NCBI GenBank assembly: GCA_036345935.2
Contig: JADWOT020000006.1
Span: 3,785,543-3,849,542 of the forward strand
DNA length: 64,000 nt
From: Taenia hydatigena
Lineage: Eukaryota > Platyhelminthes > Cestoda > Cyclophyllidea > Taeniidae
Direction of reading: 5' to 3'
Under the pieces are notes generated by a model, which searched no databases, was not told the DNA's origin, and saw nothing but the letters and a program-made list of their open reading frames with translations. A program made the position numbers and the translations under genes. Shown piece after piece: positions 1 through 15,000 of the stretch; within the stretch, counting starts at the first letter, position 1; each line of letters begins with the position of its first letter.

Positions 1-3000
1 TCACCAAATCCTCGGCACCTGGAATAAAGTAAGTTTATAAACAACCATCCAAGCTGGATTTTTTTCACAAAATTGTTTGCCACCGACCTGGCTTGCAGGT
101 TCCACCAATTTCGAAGTATTCGCTGTAGTACTTTGCACTGCCTCTACCGGGTCGGGCCACAACACAGCGACCGAAAGTGCGCACGCTGGGTTCTAACAGT
201 CCAACCAGCTCCAATTTGTTGCCAGATTGTTTTGCAAAGTCAGCAATTGAGCCAGAAAGGGGTAACTTATTAGCCTTTTCATCACGTAACTCCCATCCAT
301 AAAGCAGTTTGTTCAAATCATCAGTTGAACCTAAACACAGGAGCCGCATTGATAGGATATGATGGTTAGGTTTCAAGATGCATTAATTCCTTTCAGGGGC
401 GTCAATCATTTTTGTAAAACTAAGCACCTGCTTAGTTTTCTGAATCCGATCAGAAGGGGTATTTTGTTATCCCCCACCACAAATACTACTTAAATAAATA
501 GACAAAGGTAACGAAAAGCGTCATCCAAAGTAAGTTCTAAGTTATCCATTAAAAACGCAAATATTTACCTAGTTAGATGTGAAGCAAGCAGTGTGTTCCG
601 AATTTTTTACCAGATGAAGACGGAAAATGAAATGAGAAGTCAGAAAGCTTACTTGAAACATCACAGATTAGCGTCTTTTGAGTACCAACTTCAATGGGCA
701 GGTTACGGCAGTCGCTCAACCCAACGATTAGTGGCTTTAGTTCCGGCCACTCCTTTACAACTGGTCTGTCATCTAAAATAGAAGTTTAAGTTAGCTAGGG
801 CGGGAAAGCGACCAAGCACCCCATGAAGCTTGACACGTTATAGTTATTTGGACCTAGACAAGGTTGTTCCACAAGAAAAACAGGAGTGACTACACAGTGC
901 TCAGTGTCAGCCCCTACTGTATGGAATAGGCCTCTGACTCTTCAACAATAGTGGGATTGCCACTGCTTTCCCAGTTTCTTGAAAGTCCTTAGTGATGTTT
1001 GTCAAATCATGGGTCAAGAAAGCTGCACAGTGGTGATCAAACGCATTTCCTTATGTCTCCTTCCTCTTTCATGCAGCATCCAGGTTCCAGAGTTAAAACA
1101 TTTCTAGTCCTTTCCCCCGAATCTTCTTCTCCCAGCTCTTCTAACTGCTATGCTTGGAACTGCATTAACGGCTCATTTTTAATGAGGACGCAAGGAGTAG
1201 TTACAGAAGTCATTAAGGTTGGCAATAACTAAATATTTCTTGGGTATTTCGACCAGCAGATATTGTCTATGAGAATTTATAGTAATACGCCGATTTCTAC
1301 CACTCACTAAAAATTAATGAAGAAAGTAAAACAAACCTTCAATGGGCTCTCCATCATCTCGAGTTAGAACAGGATAGAAGTATGGAGAAGCGAATCGCTG
1401 GCGTTTTTCCAATCCAATTCGTTCAGCCACAACCCGCATACGAAGATCCTTGGAGGCAAAATTGCGTCGATCTCCCTGATACTCAATCAGTCTGATTTCA
1501 CCCGATTTACTGTCAACTTCAACTGAATTTGCGATGCGGTTCAATGGGGCTGGCCTTCCATCAGCTTGCGTAACTTCCAAACCGAAACGAATATCACCGC
1601 CCTCAGGAATATCCGCTTTCTTATTCGTGAATTCATCTACATTCAGAAGTAGTTGAACACTTTTAAAAACTGGTAAGTTTGATTAATTTTGATAATGGTC
1701 TTCACCACAACTAACCGATTAGCTCGGCCTTGAGTATGAGGGTAGCATTTTCAGGTCCAGCTAAGTTTCCATCAGGGTCAAGACCACTAACTTGAACCCG
1801 GAATGATTTTCTTGTATCACTATCGGGTACTGAAAAAAAAGAAAAACGCCATCATATTCATCTCGAAGTTAACAGCAATTGCGACTGAGGAACCACATAC
1901 TTGGAACGATGTCATCTAGTTTTCCGACAACGGGCTCAGGTTTGTCAGGATCGCTTTCAACGACAACGTCAATTAAATCTCCGGTAGCCTGATCTTTAGG
2001 ATGATCAATCTTGCCACGTGACTCTCTGAGGTTGCACCTCAAAAGAAGTCCATTGGCAGTTGGGCGTATTTTGATGAGTCGTAGCTCATAGCCTGATCCA
2101 TCGATTGCCGGCGTCAACACTACCTTTTCAGCCAGTGTACTGGTGTCTACCGGTCGACCGTCCTTCGTCTGTACCTCCCATAGGTGATCAACGTTGCCTA
2201 GGTTAGCCCCCGTTTGATCGTCTACATTGAAAAAATGAAGTCCATTAACAACAGTAACCGTGTGATGCTGCTATAAGCTCCGAAATACTGCAGGTCCCCT
2301 TTTCCATTCAATCACTCGGTTCTCTAGGTCGCCGAATGCGCCAATTCTTAGACAAGGAAGCACAAAAGGGAAAAATCCACTCACCAACTCCAACGCATTT
2401 GAGTGTAATACTATCATCAGACTTCGCGATCACCCTGTTGTCTATAGTACCATCCACATCAGCCCGAGGTTTGTCATCTGAAATCAGACGAATAGTCTAG
2501 CTTATCTTATTCACTAAAGACTTAAATCCACCAGCGTACAGTCAGTCTCACCTTCGATTATTTCTTTTGTCGTATAAGCCGGTTCGGCATCTTCCTCTTC
2601 TCTGGACACTTGCACCATAGGATCCGAGTAAATTTTCTTGGGCACCCCTTTACCATCGGCAGGAGGTACAAGAGCCACACAACGACCTTCGATAAGACTG
2701 ACACTCTTGTCAGTAAAATATGCTGAAAAATCGACATCACTTCGAAGCTGTCCAAGTCCAATGGAATCTCCGGACATTTCAACGCTCTCGAAGAGATGAC
2801 CAGGCAAAATTGTCTCGCCAGAGGGGCTTGCGAACTCCCAACTGTAAGTGGCGCCTGGTATCACAGAGCTATCGGATCTTTCTGTAACCAGTGAAGTAAA
2901 AAGATATGATGAATCCGCAAAGTATGCAGTTTAAGAAAAGGTGAGAATCTTACTTGTAACCACACAACGGAATCGGCGTTGTTCTGGATCTTTACTTGGG

Positions 3001-6000
3001 ACCTCTTCTACCACTGCCACTTCGTCTTCAACTGGAAAAGGAGGAATATTTGAATTCAAACGTCTTGAACTTAATTACAAGCGCAACTGTCATTACAGCT
3101 GGAATTAGGTGACAAATTATTTAAAGACCTTATTAAGCTTTCCTTGACAGCTCACCACCTTACCTGGATTGCAGAGTGGTCCCACGAGGAAGTCTCGGCT
3201 ATAGTACTTCTCAGAACTGCCCATCTTCCTGACAATTACGCATCTCCCTAGCAGGCTTTCGCCCTCGGGCAATGTCTTCATTCCACTGATCCCAAGTTGG
3301 TTTCTCAAGGTAGTAACGGATTTGGCAACTGTAGCCATGGGAACCCGACGACCTTGGGAATCTCTTAGCTCCCATGCGAAAAGAAGGTCACTTTCGTCGG
3401 TGACACCTGAGAGTGAGATTAACTCTTAGTGACAAGAGCGGTGAGGAAATATTAATGCCCTTTTAAATAAGTGAACGAACTTTGTATAACAAAACTTATT
3501 TGGGTTCATAAAGTAGGGATAAACAAAGTGACAACGCAAATTTTGCATACCTCTAGCCTTGCAGGACAAACTAATATCCTTTCCGCTTTCAAGGGCAACA
3601 GTGCGACATTTGCTGAGACCATGAACGATAGGAACCAAAGGTGGCAGTTTTATGACTTTTTCGCGGTCGTCTGGCAATGTAAAACGAAAGCCTTAATAGG
3701 AGATGTTAAGCACTCTTACTAATAGCACTTAAAATACTACGGCACCAGCACGATATTGCACTGAACTTGAACGCATTGCAGATAAAACGCTTCCCACCTG
3801 ATTCTCTGTCAGAGAGAGCAACGGAGATAAGCGGAGAAGCGAAGCGCTCCTTGCTGGGATCGCCCAATTGTCCAGGCTTCGGTTTTTTATCATCCTCAAT
3901 TTTAGTTGGAGTCTTCTCTGCAATCACACGGATGAACAAGTCGTCACCTTTGTCCAACTCAGAGTCGCCTCTAAAAATAGAACGCAGTAGGATTAACAAT
4001 GCACCACACGCAATGGCGCTTATTAGATTATACTTTATAACTATGGGAATGCGCCAACTCACTTGTATCCGATCAGTTTAATCTCTCCAGTATTGGAATC
4101 AACGTGAACTTCCTTAGCAAGGTGGCTCAGAGGAGCTGGTCGGCCATCGGCATATCGAACTTCCAAACCAGCCGCTTTCCATGCTGGATCAGTGACTGGA
4201 ACTTCTTCACCCGTTTCTTTATCTAGAAGAAACGCATAAGACTTATGACAGTGATCACTTTACCCAAATGGGCCACATTTGAATTTGAGCGGATCACAGA
4301 AAAAGAAATTGAGTAATTGACTGTCAAGAGAACATTATCTATGTCTCCTATATTCGCCCTTGAGAAAAAACTCAGATGAGCAAAGATAAGTGAAATTTCT
4401 GTCATAATGAAAAAATGCATATGAACCTACCCATTATTGTCACATTCAAGGTCTTATCTGAGTCCCGAGGCTCTGCGAGTCGATTGAAGTCGTCCAATCC
4501 GTCAACTTTCACGATGTACTTATTTCTTTTATCATTCTCTGGAACTATAGTGAAACAAGGCATAAAATGCTAGGCGCGAGCAGAATCACTTAAATTAACG
4601 GCAACACTGTGCTGACCTGTGTCGTAGTCTGGTGTGCCAGTGAATTTTGGCTTTTCATGCGGTTGATCGGCCTTGCCGTCAGTGAAGGCTACCGAGTCAC
4701 CACCTCTCGGGAAATTCATCATTATTTGTTTGCCCTCATCAGTTTCAATGAGGACAGAGCATCTGGCCTCTAAACCAGCAGCAGACGCTTTAAGACCCGT
4801 TAACCGGAGCTCAAGACCATCATCTGGGAGAGGAATAACCTCAACGGTGTCAGCAATTACGGCCGTATCCACAGGACGCCCGTCCTTACGAGCGATCTGC
4901 CAATGGTATGTGTACCGCCCAGTGAAATTGGGTGAGTCGGGTGAAATTCCTGTAGAGTGGAAAGGTAGGTAACTATTTGAGGGCTAACTAAGTAGAATGA
5001 CTCTAAAGTACACGAAGTGACTCACCTTCGAGGCGGCACTTCAAACTGACATCTTTGCCCTCCTCGACTGGAACATCGCCTTTTTCGTCTCCTTCGATGT
5101 TTATGATGGGTTTATCTTCCGAAGGAATTAAAAACCACAAATATTGATCGGGTAAAGAGGACGATAATGCAGATCACAACCCAGTCTTTAATAAAACATA
5201 GGCTTCAAAATACCTTCAATCTTTGGCTTCTCGATCACTTGAGGCGTTTCACCTCTGGCACCGATTGTTAAGAATGGTTCTGATGGGTATTTCTTGTTTG
5301 TTAGCGGCACGAAGGCAACACAGCGACCTTCCACTACTGAATCACCATCAGCCAGAGCCGAAAATTCGACATCATCCCGAAGACCATTCATAATGATTAC
5401 ATTACCCTCCCTTTTGACGTCCTTGAACAAGTGGTCAGGAAGAACTTCGTTGCCGCTGGGAGTTATGAAGTACCAGGAGATGGTGGCGTCTTTCAGATGT
5501 TGACCATCATATGTGTCTTCATGGAGGCAAGCGAAAAATGTCACATGATCAGAGTCTGGTCGCAACCCGTTATTAGCATAAAAAAGCCGTCCACCAAAAG
5601 CAATACATGCAAATGTGATTGTTTAAGAATAACACACCGAAAGCATTGCACTGGAATTTGAGTTGGTTTGGCGTTTCCCCAGGAAGCATTTCAACGATAG
5701 TCTTGACCTTTCCGTCCGTGCCTATAAGAAATAGTTTGCTTTAAAAGCAGTAAGATATGCTGTTATGCCTAAACCCCAATATTAGAAAGCTGTTTCGATC
5801 CTAGGCTTATCCTTAGATTAGCTTATTTAAGAAAAAAAATGTTCAAAATAGTTAAAATAAGCGGTATCGTTCCATGGGTCCGAAAGACCACTTAGTTTCC
5901 TAACTTTATAACAACTATGCTTCCTCACTCGAGTAGTTGGTGGATGCTTACCTCCCTCACCCTGAACAATGATCGGGAAGGGTTTGGATTCTGTGCGGAC

Positions 6001-9000
6001 CTTTCCGTCCCAGAAGACGCATTTACCCTTCATTCCCTCTGGCAAATCGGCCTTGACACCACGGAAGCTAAGATCTTCCCCTGCTATGTGAACTTCGCGA
6101 GCCAAATCGTTTAAGGATTTGACATTCTCTGTTTCTACCATGGGACCCTCCCATTCAAGCTTCTTCAGCCTGCCAAAGGTAGGAATGACCTTGCCGGTAG
6201 CAGAATCTGCAAAGGAACCATTAAGATTGGGTGAAGAGTTGAATAGTAATTGTTGGAAAGGAAGGACAATAGTATTTTAACATTGTTACAGGAATATTTT
6301 TTTGGTAATTGAATAAAAGTCTAATGATACTTATCCGACTCAATTCTATACGATCTGTTTTGACAGTTATGCATCACAGTTGCTAAGACTTTGAACTGTT
6401 TTCCTTCCGGCTTTCATTCTAATATCTGGAATTTTGAGGTTGAGGCCTCAGCAGATTCCATACTACTGACTAAAGCAAATTATGAAGTTAGTTTATGGTC
6501 AATCATGTAGGCAAAATCCTTACAAACCTGTTACATGACAGCTGACACGGCCGTCTCCACCCGGTTGAAGGTAAAGTGTACCGAATTTGTCCAATCCCTC
6601 CACTTCGATGTTATAGTCCTTTACGGGTACTAAAGTGAACCGAGATATTAAAGAGAATCAGAGGCTAGTTTAAATAGCAATTCTAGCAGCATAGACGTGA
6701 AAAGCTTAGAAATGTAAAAGGGAAAGTCGCCTATTTTGGTAAAAGTTGAAGCAGCGTAATAAAGCACGAATTAATAGCACCAGAAACTGTTTTTTGAAAT
6801 CCGGCTGAAAGCTATTTTAAAGGCGGTTATTTCTAGCTACTAACAACAGACTTCACAGCGTTGTGTTACAAGTAAAACCTACCATCAACATTGACCGCAT
6901 CGGAAGAGAGAACGCGTCCAGACTCATCAAGGGCTTCACAAGTGTAGACACCTGTCTGTGGGGCGTACTGATTGAAGGCGTCAGACTGTACCAGGGCCCA
7001 GTAGTTGCGACCGCGCTCCCATGCAAGGCCGTTGATTTTGGCCAGCGCGTCGTTGGTTGATCCCTCGCCTCCATTGTGATTGAGACGCCAGCTCACACCG
7101 CCTGCTGGTGGTGGGTAGCTGTAGTACTCACAAACCAGCTGAAGGCAGAAAAATTGGGTCAATTTACCGACTCTCAAGTAAATATCCACCTTTTCTGACA
7201 AGCTACCAATGCTCATGACAACTTTTGAATTGCTGTTTGTAAACTGTTACTGTGGATTTCAGACCCCTATTAATTACTAAAACTATTTTGGAGGTTTTCT
7301 GAGTATCTTTAACGCTTAATTATCGTAATAATAGAAAGCTAACACACCCCATTGGAACAACAAAATCTCACCTCAAACGGTTCACCTTCGTCAACAGTCA
7401 CGTGCTTCTTCTCGTCGATCACCTCAATTGGAGCATGCGTTGATTTGATGCGAATATACTCCCTGTCGACAGGAGTCTTTTCTCGGTCTGAAATGAATGC
7501 AATAATTTAAAATACTGAGCTTGTCAACCAGACATTTAATTTCTGCCGATTTGGTCTTCACAACAACGGTATAGGTCTTTAAGTCGTAACATTTATATGC
7601 CCGTTATGAATTCATGGATGGCTCGAGTGTGGTAGGCTGCTATTAGGGTCTAAAAAGGATATCTGTAGTCTGTGCTTCACTGGAGAGTCATTTTGAGAAT
7701 GGCTAGTGAAACAGTACCAAATGGATGTAACCGTCGCGATCTCTATTTCTCCATCAGGAGCAGTAATGGATCGAGGTCAGGAATGCTTGGATGAAGCAAG
7801 TACTAAAGAAATGGAATGTCCACTTGTTCACACCAGTCAGGGAACAGAGTATGTAGAAACTTTGTTGACGTTTAAGTGACAATCAAGGGGAGAGGCATTG
7901 GGAAAATTGATTGGAAATTCATACGTCACCGAACGGGCCTTTTCATTTGGAAGAATATTCCTATTGGCACTTCTGCATTCACTGCAGACACTATCAAGTC
8001 CTATGTATTATTGCTCATAGGCGATTCAAGATATTAAATTAATCCATCACGCTACCATTGAATCGCGAAGTCTTTTCACTAACAATAGAAAGCCACAATA
8101 TGACCCTCACTTCCGCCTCACCTCTGATTTCAATTCTTTTATCTTCTATTGTGATGGTAGAGGCGGAAGAGGTGGCTCAATCAACACCGAGAAAGGCCTT
8201 TAGAAAAGGCAGGGGTGGTAGCAAAATAATGATATTTAGGCCTTCACCACATATATCACTAGCACCCCAACCTCCCAACTGCATACAACAAAACCTAGCC
8301 CCAATTTTTATGCTTTGTACAGCGCTATAGAGTAATTCAAGTGTTCAAAATGGCTCGCCCAATGCTAACGCCATCTAAGGCCCTCTGAACTTACCATGCC
8401 TTTCCATGATGTCGGACGGGAGGAATAGACGTTCGGTTGCGGTGCGAAATTCGTTCTTCGCTTCACAAACATACACACCAGCCAGTTCACGCGGCGAAAA
8501 TTCGTTCGATTCGCCAACCGACCAGGACAGAGAAGCCATCTTTTCTCCGGTCTCAACTTTAACCTGAATGTATTGAGAATAGGTACAAGGGTGTTTATCC
8601 ATTGCCTACGTTGACCTCTTTCTTCTCCACTATCCTAACAGTTGGTAAAATCTAAAGTTGTCATGCTTACTAACTGTTGCTAAGCTACTCTAATCGATGC
8701 TTAAGGTCAGCAGCAGCGCGATTGTCCAAGTTAAAGCATACCGATGGGGGCAGACTCTGACCGTCCTTGGTCCACGTCACCGTGGATGGTACTTCCGTAT
8801 TCGTATCCACACATTCAACTTTGACGGGAAAGCGTGAAATTGTGGAATCAAATGTTGGGCGAATTTCGATCTTGGGGAATTTGGCAGCTAAATTGATAAA
8901 AAGGCCTTGACTAAATTTTGCGATAAATATTAGTAGAGAAACAATTTTTTTTACTTTTTCAGTGCTGTTATACTGCCTAGTTCCTGCAGAACTAGATCTT

Positions 9001-12000
9001 TCATTTAAGCTAACTCACTCATATCAGTTGGAATGACATTTAGCTTGAACCAGTCAGAAACCACAGGCTGATCGTCGACACTTGTCTTTGCCCGACAGCG
9101 AAGATGGGTTACCCATCCAGGGCGACTCCTTAATTTGCCCATGTAGATAGAGTTTTCTTGGAAGGTCAAAACTGACCACGGTAGCTCGGCCTGAGATGGC
9201 TTATCAGGTTCAACTTTATCAGAGGATGTTCGCAATTCAGTGGCTCCGCCTTCTGGTTGAATGATATAGTCCCAGTCGTAAGTGACGCCCTCTACTGTAC
9301 GGTTACGCCAGATGTCTGCAAGCCAAGAAATATATTTGGTAGGCTGAACTAGATGTCAAAAACACGATGCCTAGCGAGCAGACAATGAATTTTAATAAAC
9401 TTAGGGGTTTAAAATCAATCTCACACGAAACTTCGTGCATCTTATTACCTCGTGCAATGCAAGTAACCCCGACGGTATCGAGCTCCGATCCAGAGAGAAC
9501 CCCGGGTTCAGTCAGACCATGGATGAAAGCTTTAATAAGGGGCTCGCGGACGATAAGGCGGTATGGAACTGAGGTGAATAGTTCCTTCTTATCACCAGTG
9601 GGAACAACAACGGCTGCAGAAATGCGGAATTCAGTGGGATAACGCGGCAGACCCTGCAACTCAAGGCGAGAGGGATATGGCTGAGAGTACCGCTGAGCCA
9701 AGATGCCGTCATCAAGCTTCACTGGTGCCCCATTGGCCTGTGTGATGCGCCAGAAAGTCTCCAAATCTTTGGGCAGTTCAGATCCATCGGGACCTTGGGG
9801 GATATTTGATTTTATGTTAGCAGGCCTAGTCACTTTGTTCGGGACAATAATGGCTATTTGAATTGGCTGATTTGGTGATATAAATCAATAGGTGGCTCTG
9901 AGTACTAGGCGCAGCGTATTTATATGTTGAGTTGACTAACTTTTAGATGCAAAAAAACCTAATAGCTTAGTACGCATGGAACGAGCTCAAGCTGTGCCAT
10001 AATTGGAGCAAGTAAGTGCTGAGAACCGCTTTCGATTGATACGCACAAAATAGTTGTTACAACTCACCGAATGACTTCACATCAATGTCCATGTTTCCGT
10101 GGGTCAGTCCAACCAAATCACCATTTACAAGGGCAGAACTGTTCAAATTAACAATTGCAAAAGGTCTTTCGTCAGGAGTAACTAAAAATTTTGAAAAAAA
10201 CTTCATTATTTTTGTTTTGAGTCAGCAAGGTAAGGTTGGTAAGGTTAGAAACTAACCTGACAGTGTAACCTTTGCACTCTTTTCGCCATCTGGAGTGCTA
10301 ATTGCGAAGTTGAAGACTTTGTCGTCGAAAATGGTGGGCACCTCGGCAATGCTGACTCGCTTCCACGAATGTCCCCCATCTGTTGAGATTTCTGGCACAT
10401 CGGTTGAATCATCCAGCGACCAGGTGATTTCACCATTGTCCGAGGGATAATCATACTCGGCAACGAGCTACAGGTATTGAAAGCTACTAGTTAAATATGC
10501 AGAACCTTATGCATTGTACACATTTACAAAGTTATCATAATGGCAATTTCCCATAAACTGGTCCCAATGAGATGAAGATAACGTGCCTGTAATGGCTGGC
10601 CTTCTCTAACATCCAGTCGATACTGATCATCACCTTGAGGGATGAGGATTCGGCCAGGAGAAGAGATTCTCAGTTTTAGTTTTTGCTCTTGAATTGGGAT
10701 TTCCGGCTCTAAATATTAAAAGACTTAATTAGTTTTATCAAATCCAGACACAAGCAAAAGTATGAATTTACGACCTACCCTCTGGTGGTGGCCTTGGCTT
10801 GATGGCAATTGATTTCTCAACAGTCCATGTCGGGGTCTGCACTTTACAGGTGTATTTTCCTAAGTGTTTGGAGGGCTGGAATCCACCAACACGACGCCAA
10901 TCCAATTCCACCTTTTCAGAATCGTCAAGTCTTGGCTTTTGGAGAGCCTTTGAAGGAGGATATCAAAGGTTTCATTACGAACAGTTTTCGGCTGGTGATT
11001 GAGAATAAGATACTTGATGCCATTCCTAACTACTGATAGCTACAACTGATAAAAGTAACAGATGGAATAGCCTAGGGAAAAATGATCAGCACAAACTCTA
11101 CTGTAGGAAAAGAACGCAAAGGTTTAAAAATCATGCAAATTGGGATTACCTTGATTTGGTTTTCGTCTAGACTGTCAGAGGATATCGTCACGGTTGCATT
11201 GATACTTGGATTGCCCTCAGTACACACAAGTCTCGTAGGGAAGATTGAATGAGGATCGTCATACTTGGGCGCAAGTATAATCCGAGGATCAGGCGATTCT
11301 AAAGGTAGTAAAAAAGTGGCATTCCTAAGTCAGCATCGTCAGGTATGTATAACAAAAGACATGAGACAATTCTTAGACCATCAGCAAGAGCTAAACAACA
11401 TTTAAGAGAAGTCCATACCAAGGACTTACCGATATTGAATTGAAGCGATCCAGAAAGATTGGTCGTGGGCACTGGGAGACATTCAAATTTGATGTACTTG
11501 CCGCTAGCCAACGGATAATTAATGACGAATTTCCGCTCATTTTCCCGGTTAACTAAAAAAGGAAACAAGAACCATTATAAGTTTTGCAACAAGTAAAAAA
11601 AAACAAATTAAGAGACTGTATACAGACCTTTGTTCGTGATATCCTTGGACGTGTTCTGAATCTCATCCATTAGTATCCACCTAGGTCTCTTACAGTGCGG
11701 TGAATCAGGAGTGAAACCGGAAACATAGTAGACAAAGGCATCGTCGGCCGTCGGCTGAGGCGGTTCTATGTCTTCCACTTCCTCAGGATTCTCGCCCGCT
11801 TGTCCTGGAGGTACCGAAACCACCGCCGGTGGTAACCAGGGCTGAACAACAATCTTAGTGCGCAATTTGATAGTGTCGCCTGTCTCTGGGATGGTAATAG
11901 TGGCCTCATATTCGCCCTCGTGCTCTTCACCTGCAGCGTAGATGATCAAATCACCGTCTCGATTGACTTCCATGCCCTGAGGGAAGTCAGAGCTCTCCAA

Positions 12001-15000
12001 CGGCGGTGTGCCCAGACGCTGCCACGTTATCTTGACGTCCTTGGGCTTTCCATTAGGGATGATAACCCGGACTTTAGCAGGCTCAAGGAAGGACAAATTG
12101 AGGAAGGAGTGGCTGAGCCTTATTTTCGAGACAGTCTCTAGAGAAACAAACAAAATTAAGTGTACTTTGCAATTGGTCGAGACAAAATTAAGCTGCTAAT
12201 CTTCACTCTTTTCAGGATTTTGGCCTCGAGTAATTAAAATTTCACTTTCTTACACCAAATTGTCACTTACCCGGTGTGACAGGTTGCTTGACTCTGGTTG
12301 GCTCTGGGAGAGGTACCCAAATAGGCGACTTGACAGGATCTTTTCCTACAAGGAATCCATAAATTTTCTCCCCTTTTTCTGTCAATTTATCAATGTTAAT
12401 TGGCAGACGAACTGAAAATTCCCCGGTTGCTGGATTGACTACTGAATCGCCAACTGGAGTTATTTGAGTTCCGTTGGGAGCCAACCACACAATGTGGTAG
12501 TCATTCAGACTGTTGGGCTATAACACATTGTTGATGTATAAGTAAAGCGGATTAATTCACATAAACTACAGCATTATGAAACATACCGGTGAAACTTTTC
12601 CTTTGATAATTGCAACGTCAGGATCTTGTTCATCAGTGTCCATGGTTAGATACTCGGCAAATGGCGGCGCATCGGGTACAGGCATTGGAACTGGAAACTC
12701 CTCGTTTAATGTGTCTCCTGGTTCGGTTGGCTGTTTTTCGGCTACAAAGGAATCATAAATTTATCGGTACACAAGCTTCAACCACTTCCCTTAGGGCAGA
12801 AAAATTCTCATGTTGGGAGTCATACCTGGATCTCTGATAATGAGGTAGAATGGTTCAGTTAGATTAGCTCCCAAAGCAGCTACTTGGCATTCGTAGAGAC
12901 CCGAGTACTCCTCTTTAGCATTTTCAATTTGCAATTGAGCTTCAGAAACGATTGGACTCCATTTGCCATCTTCGGAACGCGGCTTGAAGGGCAAGAGTTC
13001 ACGTTTGATGGTGATGTCGGGTGAATCGGCCACAAGAGCTGGCAGTCTCCAGGTGTGGACTGGAATACCTCCCCGGTAAGAAGTCGCACGACAGGTCAGA
13101 GCAACGCGACTACCGGGCTCAGCTATCACTACACGACCTTCTGTGTCCACCTCGACGCCTAGAGATGGCAAACAATACAGTTCATAAAGGTCGTGAAAGG
13201 AGGGTCACGATTCCATCCTTCAGAGGAAATTTGACACCACTAGACACTCTACTAAAGGTATTTCCAGCATCAGTGAAGTTAAGCGGTGGTACAGAGTTTT
13301 CAATTTTCTTTCAGTGGATAAAGGAATGGTCTTCCTTGTCATGATGCTGCATCACATTAAAATTCTTTCTCAACCATCACAAAAGCATAATCGAGATGTC
13401 ACCTCTTCAATTAAAAACGCACCCTTTTGGCAAGTATCGTAGACAGTATTTGTGAGGAAGTCGTATTTAAATTGTCCAGCTGGACACCTGAAACAAGAAA
13501 TAGCATTAAGCAAGCCAGTTATTAAAGAATTAGGTAGTTCATTCAATAATTTGCTAGGTTTCGTATAATATGTTTAAATCCAATCGAGACCTTTGGTGTA
13601 TTGAGCCTAAGAAGGGACGCTGACGTATAGTCAGTAGTATGTGACAGGTGTTTCCATTAACTTTTGGTGCACAGTATGATGACGGAGCATTTAACTACAG
13701 GAAGAGATTGGAATGGTCTGTTTATCGGTGATGAGAGCATTTTTTGCGGTTGCCAACACAGTGGTTATTCGATCCTATGAACATTTAAAGTTCAAATTGG
13801 AAAATATGGCGCACTTTGCGTGCCAGAACAGCATTCCGTTCTTGACAGGTACGAAAGAAGTAAGTAATTTTCTGTGTTAGGAGAGTGTTCAAGCAGTGGG
13901 CTGAATTGATGCTTGTAAAGAATCCAATTGTTTGATCTCACCATCGAATCAAGGCGATCATGAAACCACTGTAAGCACGGAAGTTGCCAACCAGCTCTAT
14001 TCGATGATGAAAAGAAGCGGTGTCGTAAAACAGTTATTAGGTGCTGACAAAATCTCTTATTCTAAAACTACTTTTAAAACTAAGAGAGACAGAGTTCGTT
14101 TTAATTCATTACCACAGAAAGCTAAGCTTACGTGTCACACTGAGGTCCTTTGCATTCGCCACATTGGAAGTCAGGTTTGGAGGGGTGAATATTTACCGCG
14201 GTTGAATTGGAGAGACCGGTACAACCCTATGCAGTACAAGTATTCCTCAATTACAATGAGATCAGATTTGCCAGGTGTTGGATTGGGTTGTAGAGATGCT
14301 ATCGACCCCTGAATAATGTTCCTAATTGACTTTTCTAGAGAGTTGTACAATAACTCAGCTCCTACTGATTGGCCCTTATCTAGCAGAGCAGTATCTCGAG
14401 CGTACACCCTTAAACTCGATCCTAGACAGTCTCTGTTCTCTAGGCTCCAGGCACGTATTGAACGGCCACACCCTCTCTCCGCACACTAGTAACGTTGGCA
14501 ATTAAGACATTTGTTCCGAGATCTTATCTGTTGCTGATTTTGTTGAGGGCTCGATTGAGACCAGGGTATATTAACTAGCGATTCAGTTATCACACTGGGA
14601 GTAGAAGTTTCATGCACGAAAGACAGCATAGGGACAAGATGCATATAAATTTAAGTAGATTGGGTCTCTCTGACTCGAGCTTAAGCTTGGTCATACTTAA
14701 GTTTAAAAATACTTACTTCGCAACTGGGAGAAAGGCTTCTGCCTTCTGTTGGACCGCACTCGCAGACTTCTACAGGGGCAGATCTCAATCCTTCGTCCAT
14801 AGCCACAGAGGAGGCATCGGCAAAATCACGGGCTATTTCAAGTGACAGACCACCAATTCGTGCATTCTCAAGGGCGTTTTTGCTCGAGGCCACGGAGATG
14901 CCGATTGAACTGGCTGTAGCCAAGACTCGAAGCAAAGCGGCTCGGGACAGCTCAACATTCTGTGCACGCCATCCACCATTCCACCAGTCTTCACTGAATT

